Shown piece after piece: positions 59,025-64,000 of a stretch of 64,000 nt of DNA (position 1 is its first letter; every line of letters starts with the position of its first letter). Under the pieces are notes generated by a model, which made no database searches, had not been told where the DNA came from, and was given only the letters and a program-made list of their open reading frames with translations. The position numbers and the translations under genes are program-made. Where the stretch lies: positions 62,001 through 126,000 of the forward strand of contig JAQGJK010000004.1 in NCBI GenBank assembly GCA_028290665.1. Direction: 5' to 3'. The stretch comes from Devosia sp. (GTDB lineage: Bacteria; Pseudomonadota; Alphaproteobacteria; Rhizobiales; Devosiaceae).

Positions 59025-60854
59025 ATGAGTGCGAACGGCACCGATTCGTCGTTGAACGGGCAGGCGAGCCCCAAGGTCAAGCTGCGCTCGCGCGCCTGGT
59101 TTGATAATCCCGACAATGCGGACATGACTGCGCTCTATCTCGAGCGCTACATGAATTACGGCATTTCCCGCGAGGAACTGCAGTCGGGCAAGCCGATCAT
59201 CGGCATCGCCCAGACCGGTTCGGATCTGTCGCCCTGCAACCGGCATCACATCGTGCTGGCGCAGCGCGTTCGCGAAGGCATTCGCGATGCCGGTGGTATC
59301 GCCATCGAATTCCCGGTGCATCCGATCCAGGAAACCGGCAAGCGCCCGACCGCAGGCCTTGACCGCAATCTTGCTTATCTCGGGCTCGTCGAAGTGCTGT
59401 ACGGCTATCCGCTCGACGGCGTCGTGCTGACGATCGGCTGCGACAAGACCACGCCGGCCATGCTGATGGGCGCCGCGACAGTCAATATTCCCGCCATCGC
59501 ACTGTCGGTCGGTCCGATGCTGAACGGCTGGCACAAGGGCGAGCGCACCGGTTCGGGGACGATATTGTGGAAGGCGCGCCAGCAGATGGCCGCTGGCGAA
59601 ATCGGCTACGAGCAGATGATCGACCTCGTCGCCTCGTCGGCGCCGTCGCCCGGCTATTGCAACACCATGGGCACGGCGACGACGATGAATTCGCTGGCCG
59701 AGGCCCTCGGCATGCAGCTGCCGGGCTCGGCCGCCATTCCGGCGCCGTATCGGGATCGCATGGAAATGGCCTGGCGGACCGGTCGACGCATCGTCGACAT
59801 GGTGCATGAAGATCTGAAGCCCTCGGACATCCTGACCAAGGACAACTTCATCAATACCATCGTCATCAATTCGGCGATCGGCGGCTCGACCAACGCTCCC
59901 ATCCACATCAATGCCATCGCGCGCCACATCGGCGTGGAGCTCAGCATCGACGATTGGCAGACGCATGGCCACAAAGTGCCATTACTGGTCAATCTGCAGC
60001 CGGCCGGCGAATATCTCGGTGAGGATTATTATCATGCCGGCGGCGTCCCGGCGGTCGTCAATGAGCTGATGGCACAGGGAATGATCCGCGAGGGCGCTCC
60101 GACCGTCAACGGCAAGTCGATCGGCGAAAACTGCCGCAACACCACGATCCAGGACGACAAGGTCATTCGACGGTTCGACAATCCGCTGAAGGCAGAAGCC
60201 GGCTTCCTCGTGCTGCGCGGCAACATGTTCGACAACGCCATCATGAAGACCAGTGTCATCAGCTCGGAATTCCGCGAGCGCTACCTCAACAATCCCGCAT
60301 CGCCTGGCGCCTTCGAAGGCAAGGCCGTAGTGTTCGACGGCCCGGAGGATTATCACCACCGGATCGATGATCCGTCGCTCGAGATCGACGAACACACCCT
60401 GCTGTTCATGCGCGGCGCCGGCCCGATAGGTTACCCGGGCGCGGCAGAAGTTGTGAACATGCAGCCCCCGGCGTATCTGATCAAGAAGGGCATCCATGCT
60501 CTCGCATGCATTGGCGATGGTCGACAATCGGGAACTTCCGGATCGCCCTCGATCCTCAACGCGTCGCCCGAGGCGGCAGCCGGCGGCAACCTCGCCATCC
60601 TCAAGGACGGCGATCGCGTGCGGATCGATCTCAACACCGGTCAGGCCAACATCCTGATCTCAGATGAGGAAATCGCTACCCGCCGTGCTGAGCTGGAAGC
60701 CAGTGGCGGCTTCAAATATCCCAAGCACCAGACGCCGTGGCAGGAAATTCAGCGCGGGCTCGTCGATCAGTTGGGCAATGGCGCCGTGTTGAAACCAGCG
60801 GTGAACTACCAGCGTATTGCCCAGACCGAGGGCATTCCGCGCGACAATCACTAA
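59025..60854 (+). CDS. IlvD/Edd family sugar-acid dehydratase (probable galactonate/arabinonate dehydratase)
   Basis: These Fe-S enzymes dehydrate aldonic acids to 2-keto-3-deoxy acids. The 609-residue product has three cluster ligands, Cys71 (DLSPCNRHH), Cys139 (TIGCDKTTP) and Cys212 (PGYCNTMG), and the catalytic serine region QSGTSGSPS (501-509). The cysteine spacing of 68 and 73 matches what I recall for Rhizobium L-arabinonate dehydratase, which also accepts D-galactonate. With dgoK and dgoA next door, D-galactonate is the likely substrate, replacing the enolase-family DgoD. The ATG at 59025 follows CTGGAGGA. Confidence 0.88.
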   Translation: MSANGTDSSLNGQASPKVKLRSRAWFDNPDNADMTALYLERYMNYGISREELQSGKPIIGIAQTGSDLSPCNRHHIVLAQRVREGIRDAGGIAIEFPVHPIQETGKRPTAGLDRNLAYLGLVEVLYGYPLDGVVLTIGCDKTTPAMLMGAATVNIPAIALSVGPMLNGWHKGERTGSGTILWKARQQMAAGEIGYEQMIDLVASSAPSPGYCNTMGTATTMNSLAEALGMQLPGSAAIPAPYRDRMEMAWRTGRRIVDMVHEDLKPSDILTKDNFINTIVINSAIGGSTNAPIHINAIARHIGVELSIDDWQTHGHKVPLLVNLQPAGEYLGEDYYHAGGVPAVVNELMAQGMIREGAPTVNGKSIGENCRNTTIQDDKVIRRFDNPLKAEAGFLVLRGNMFDNAIMKTSVISSEFRERYLNNPASPGAFEGKAVVFDGPEDYHHRIDDPSLEIDEHTLLFMRGAGPIGYPGAAEVVNMQPPAYLIKKGIHALACIGDGRQSGTSGSPSILNASPEAAAGGNLAILKDGDRVRIDLNTGQANILISDEEIATRRAELEASGGFKYPKHQTPWQEIQRGLVDQLGNGAVLKPAVNYQRIAQTEGIPRDNH

Positions 60855-60872
60855 GTATCAGTGCGCTCAAAC

Positions 60873-60899
60873 AAAAGGCCCGCTTGCGCGGGCCTTTTT
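60873..60899. terminator. Bidirectional Rho-independent terminator
   Basis: GGCCCGC (60877-60883), loop TTGC and GCGGGCC (60888-60894) are flanked by AAAA on the left and TTTTT on the right. It can serve both the dehydratase gene and the convergent lexA. Confidence 0.88.
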
Positions 60900-60939
60900 C
60901 TATTCGGACTGAAACCACGCGTCGCCGGACTGCTCCAGT

Positions 60940-61668
60940 TCAATACTTGCGCAGTAACCCGACCAGCCGGCCCTGCACCTTGACCCGATCCGGCGGAAAG
61001 ATGCGCGTTTCGTAGGCCGGATTGGCCGCTTCCAGCGCGATTGCATTGCCGCGACGGCGCAGGCGCTTCAGCGTCGCCTCCTGGTCATCGACCAGCGCCA
61101 CGACGATTTCGCCAGTAGCAGCTGTCTCCTGCTTGCGGATCAGCACGGTGTCGCCGTCGAAGATGCCGGCCTCGATCATCGAGTCGCCGCGAACTTCGAG
61201 TGCGTAGTGCTCGCCGAACCCGAGCATTTCAGGCGGAACGCTGATGGTATGGGAATGCGACTGGATCGCCTCAATCGGCGTGCCCGCCGCGATCCGGCCC
61301 ATCACTGGAATGACGACGGCTCGACCGGCTTCGGCACTGGCTGACGGGACGGGCTGGTTGGCTCGCGGTGGCGGTGCCGAGACGCGCCCAAGATTGCCTT
61401 CGACCACTGTCGGCTCAAAGCGCGAACGACGTCCGCCGAGCGACGGGTTCATCGAGTCGGGCAGGCGAATAACTTCGAGGGCTCGCGCCCGGTTCGGCAA
61501 CCGCCTGATAAATCCTCGTTCCTCTAGCGCGGTGATGAGACGATGGATGCCGGATTTGGACCGGAGATCCAACGCATCCTTCATTTCATCGAACGAGGGC
61601 GGGATACCGCTCTCCTTCATACGCTCATGAATGAACATCAGCAGTTCGTGTTGCTTGCGGGTGAGCAT
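60940..61668 (-). CDS. lexA: SOS repressor LexA
   Basis: LexA represses SOS genes until RecA triggers its self-cleavage. The 242-residue product has an N-terminal winged helix (about 1-65), a long linker, cleavage site Ala128-Gly129 (RIAAGTP), catalytic Ser163 (GDSMIEAG) and Lys201 (ATLKRL). Two LexA boxes lie in its own promoter, which fits autoregulation. In related genomes comEC and lexA are close; here the galactose module separates them. Confidence 0.96.
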   Translation of the reverse strand: MLTRKQHELLMFIHERMKESGIPPSFDEMKDALDLRSKSGIHRLITALEERGFIRRLPNRARALEVIRLPDSMNPSLGGRRSRFEPTVVEGNLGRVSAPPPRANQPVPSASAEAGRAVVIPVMGRIAAGTPIEAIQSHSHTISVPPEMLGFGEHYALEVRGDSMIEAGIFDGDTVLIRKQETAATGEIVVALVDDQEATLKRLRRRGNAIALEAANPAYETRIFPPDRVKVQGRLVGLLRKY

Positions 61669-61687
61669 CGCGCCCTCGATGGAATCG

Positions 61688-61733
61688 GAACAAAGACTGA
61701 ACGATGTGTACGTGTTCCAGTTATGTTCTGCAA
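61688..61733 (-). promoter_or_regulatory. lexA promoter with two LexA boxes
   Basis: On the minus strand a -35 TTGCAG (complement of 61728-61733) is followed by a 17-base spacer and -10 TACACA (complement of 61705-61710). One box, GTTC-N7-GTTC on the plus strand (61714-61728), fills that spacer. A second in opposite orientation, GAAC-N7-GAAC on the plus strand (61688-61702), lies at the expected transcription start. Both match the alphaproteobacterial consensus exactly. Confidence 0.85.
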
Positions 61734-62291
61734 GCGGACGCGGATAAAAAACGACATCAAATGCATAGCGGCGAACTGTGCAGTAGTGCGGCTGAGTCGC
61801 GTGGCGCCCCCGACGGCATCCAACACACCGGCACGCAGCACTTTTGCAGTTCGGAGTCGAGCATGGGCTGGCGCCACCCGCCTTCTATCAGGCTAGTTGT
61901 TGCTGACAGACGACACTAGGCGCGCCAAACGGCGGGACTGCGGCGGGCAGGTTGCTCTCTAGTGTGCAAGCAGTCTACAGCGATTGAACTGGCTGCGCAA
62001 ACGAGCGTGACGTATGCGCGGCTGAACGATACATCGCATGCATTCTTTAAGGCGAAATTAATAGAGACGCCGTACGACCGCAAGAAGCCTCGCATTTGCG
62101 CTAGACCTCAGTCTTTATCCAAAGTTGAGCTTCATGGCTCTCAATAAATTGTACTAAGTTGCGCTGCCGCCTAGCCCGCTTTTGTAACTGTAGACTGCAC
62201 CCGAGTTCGCGACAAATTAGCTTACTAAACGGGACGAGTCCACCATTGTACTAGTATTGCTGTCGAACGACTGTAAGCAGGAGAACTGGAA
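61734..62291. other. Less GC-rich spacer between lexA and the RTX gene
   Basis: About 560 bases without a supported gene. The right half is visibly richer in A and T than the rest of the window. A 61-codon frame (61962-62147) has no ribosome binding site and no protein-like character. No insertion sequence ends or tRNA remnants are seen. The RTX gene's AGGAG ribosome binding site lies at 62279-62283. Confidence 0.4.
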
Positions 62292-64000
62292 TTGGCAACC
62301 TATAATCTTCAGCTTGCTGACGACGACTTTCTCGGCACTAACGGCGACGACATATTTTTCGTGGCGGCTAATATTGCACGGCTTGCCGGGACCGACGTCC
62401 TCATGGGTGGAACTGGCAGAGATACGTTGCAGTTGGCCTCGACGAGTCTCTCGCTCGGTTATCAGCGACTTGTCGGCATGACTTCGGTCGAAGTCATCGA
62501 CATGTTGGCAGCGACTTCGGGGGCGTCAGTCAGTCTTGATGCTGCTTCGGTCTCGCAGGCCGGATCTGCCGGACTGACACTCAAGTTTGGCGCCAATGTT
62601 CTCATTCTCGATACGGCCCTCGTCGGAACAGCCGGCCAAGTTTACCTTGAGGGCACGGGTCAGGTAACGCTGCGGAATTTTTCCGGTCAGTCGGTCCAGA
62701 TGGTCGATGGCATCTCCGGCCGGATCGACGGTGGAGATTTTTCCGATGTTATCATTGGTGGGACTGGGAACGACACAATCAACGGTCGCCTCGACGACGA
62801 CAATATATCGGGCGGTGGCGGCAGCGATGCCCTCGGTGGCGATGCTGGGAACGATGCCCTGACCGGTAACGGCGGCGACGATACATTGAGCGGAGGCGAT
62901 GGCTTCGACCTAATTTCCGCGGGACCGGGAAGCGATACCGCAACCGGCGGCGCGCAATCCGACACCTTCGTCGTCAGCGGCTCCGCCCAGTTGACGATTA
63001 CTGATTTTTCCGTGTCCGACCGCCATGAGTTAATCGATCTGCGCGCCGTTGTCGGCGTCACTAATTTCGACGACCTGGTAATCGTGCAGGCAGGGACCAA
63101 CGCCGTCATCACTGCTGGCGCCAGTTCGGTTACCCTCCAATCTGTAACGGCCACCGCGCTAACGGCCGCCGATTTCGTTTTCTCGGGCGATACTTTGACC
63201 ACGATTGCGGCGGTGCTGTCTGCCGATCCGACTGGCGTTCTTACCAGTGGCATCGACTCGCTCAGAGGACCTGGCGGGAATGATATCTTTGCGCTGAGTG
63301 GCTCCATCGAGCGTTTACTGAGTACCGACAGCATTGTTGGAGGCGGCGGTCTCGACACCCTGCGCATCATCGCGACGCAACCCTCTATTGGCGAAACGCG
63401 ACTAACCGGGCTGCAGTCCATCGAGCGGATCGACATGTCTGGATCGACCGGGCAGATCGAACTGCACCTTGATCAGGCCGCCGTCGATCAGGCGGAGGCG
63501 GACGCGCTGACGGTGGTGTACGGCGCCAATGCGCTCAAGATCGATGCTCAACTCGTCGATGGCTTCGGCACCGTAGTCCTGGCAGGCTCGGGTGCAGTTA
63601 CCGTCAGCAATTTCGGCATCCAGACCTTCACCTTCGCGGACGGCTACGATGCTGTCTTGATCGGCGGGGACGGCCGCGAGGTCATTACCGGCGGCAGTGG
63701 CAACGACCAGTTCTCGGGCAACCTTAACGATGACACGCTTGGCGGCGGCGACGGTGCCGATACGATAACGGGTGGTTTCGGCGACGACTATTTGTGTGGC
63801 GGAAATGGTGTCGACGACCTCGATGGCGGCGAAGACGACGACGTACTGACTGGCGGTTCCGGCGATGACAGCCTTGCTGGTGGCGCTGGTGACGACAACC
63901 TGACCGGTGGCGCCGACAACGATGCCCTCGATGGTGGCGCGGGTCGCGATACTTTGTCCGGCGGCAATGGCACCGACACCGTCACCGGCGGCACCGAGGC
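62292..64000 (+). CDS. RTX-type calcium-binding repeat protein (partial, runs off the edge)
   Basis: The frame is open from a TTG at 62292, 8 bases after AGGAG, to the window end (569 codons). It has two blocks of RTX nonapeptides (GGxGxDxLx): about residues 155-220 and from about 460 onward. Between them are beta-rich modules with few charged clusters. RTX proteins are usually exported by type I secretion through a C-terminal signal, and fold on binding Ca2+; the C terminus and any secretion genes lie outside. Residues 17-235 and 328-569 are related, showing an internal duplication. Adhesin, surface-layer or secreted enzyme roles are all possible. Confidence 0.85.
   Translation, partial: MATYNLQLADDDFLGTNGDDIFFVAANIARLAGTDVLMGGTGRDTLQLASTSLSLGYQRLVGMTSVEVIDMLAATSGASVSLDAASVSQAGSAGLTLKFGANVLILDTALVGTAGQVYLEGTGQVTLRNFSGQSVQMVDGISGRIDGGDFSDVIIGGTGNDTINGRLDDDNISGGGGSDALGGDAGNDALTGNGGDDTLSGGDGFDLISAGPGSDTATGGAQSDTFVVSGSAQLTITDFSVSDRHELIDLRAVVGVTNFDDLVIVQAGTNAVITAGASSVTLQSVTATALTAADFVFSGDTLTTIAAVLSADPTGVLTSGIDSLRGPGGNDIFALSGSIERLLSTDSIVGGGGLDTLRIIATQPSIGETRLTGLQSIERIDMSGSTGQIELHLDQAAVDQAEADALTVVYGANALKIDAQLVDGFGTVVLAGSGAVTVSNFGIQTFTFADGYDAVLIGGDGREVITGGSGNDQFSGNLNDDTLGGGDGADTITGGFGDDYLCGGNGVDDLDGGEDDDVLTGGSGDDSLAGGAGDDNLTGGADNDALDGGAGRDTLSGGNGTDTVTGGTE

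Noticed and set aside
61962-62147. A 61-codon frame between lexA and the RTX gene
   Set aside because: No ribosome binding site, no hydrophobic or domain pattern, and it lies in a spacer with many short chance frames.
62687-63436. A minus-strand frame rich in Ser/Pro/Val opposite the RTX gene
   Set aside because: It is the complement of Gly/Asp repeat codons; the RTX nonapeptides on the plus strand are unmistakable.
62757-64000. Possible CRISPR-like or satellite repeat from the short periodic sequence
   Set aside because: The periodicity is that of in-frame RTX nonapeptide codons with varied bases, not identical repeats with unique spacers. No cas genes are nearby.

Overview
The window is a GC-rich chromosomal segment of an alphaproteobacterium, most likely of the order Hyphomicrobiales (Rhizobiales). 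The evidence is the gene order (clpP-clpX-lon-hup, one nuoA-N operon continuing into birA-rnj-proS-lolCD-dnaE, rpsB-tsf-pyrH-frr-uppS-cdsA-rseP-bamA-lpxD-fabZ-lpxA-lpxB-gltA, gltX-comEC, lexA), the alphaproteobacterial direct-repeat LexA boxes (GTTC-N7-GTTC) and RpoH-like promoters. A Devosia-like organism would fit, but the genus cannot be fixed from the sequence alone.

Layout. 1-7.9 kb holds protein quality control (ClpP, ClpX, Lon), a cysteine synthase, a TetA-like MFS pump and HU. 8.0-10.4 kb is gene-poor, with tRNA-Val(TAC), tRNA-Asp(GTC), a 71-residue orphan and an outer-membrane beta-barrel gene. 10.4-26.6 kb is a complete 14-subunit complex I operon, tightly overlapped, with four small non-Nuo passenger genes around nuoE, nuoF and nuoG. 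26.6-33.2 kb carries BirA, RNase J, a DUF1467 protein, ProRS and the lipoprotein-releasing ABC transporter LolCD. A canonical LexA box then precedes a 32-residue single-helix membrane peptide just before dnaE; this is the most interesting locus here and resembles the SOS division inhibitor SidA of Caulobacter in design. 37-49 kb runs through translation (rpsB, tsf, frr), UMP kinase, undecaprenyl and CDP-diacylglycerol synthesis, RseP, BamA and lipid A genes. The lipid A run lacks lpxI between lpxA and lpxB, has a strong terminator just before lpxD, and encodes an LpxB with several altered conserved motifs.

49.4-52.2 kb (minus strand) has citrate synthase and glutamyl-tRNA synthetase, followed by a divergent comEC. 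54.4-60.9 kb is a self-contained galactoside catabolic module: GH42 beta-galactosidase, SMP-30 lactonase, KDPGal aldolase and KDGal kinase on the minus strand, and a divergent IlvD/Edd sugar-acid dehydratase. Together these would take a beta-galactoside through galactonate to pyruvate and glyceraldehyde-3-phosphate; a galactose dehydrogenase is the one step not seen. lexA follows with a doubly operated promoter. A less GC-rich spacer leads to an RTX-type calcium-binding protein that runs off the right edge and contains an internal duplication.
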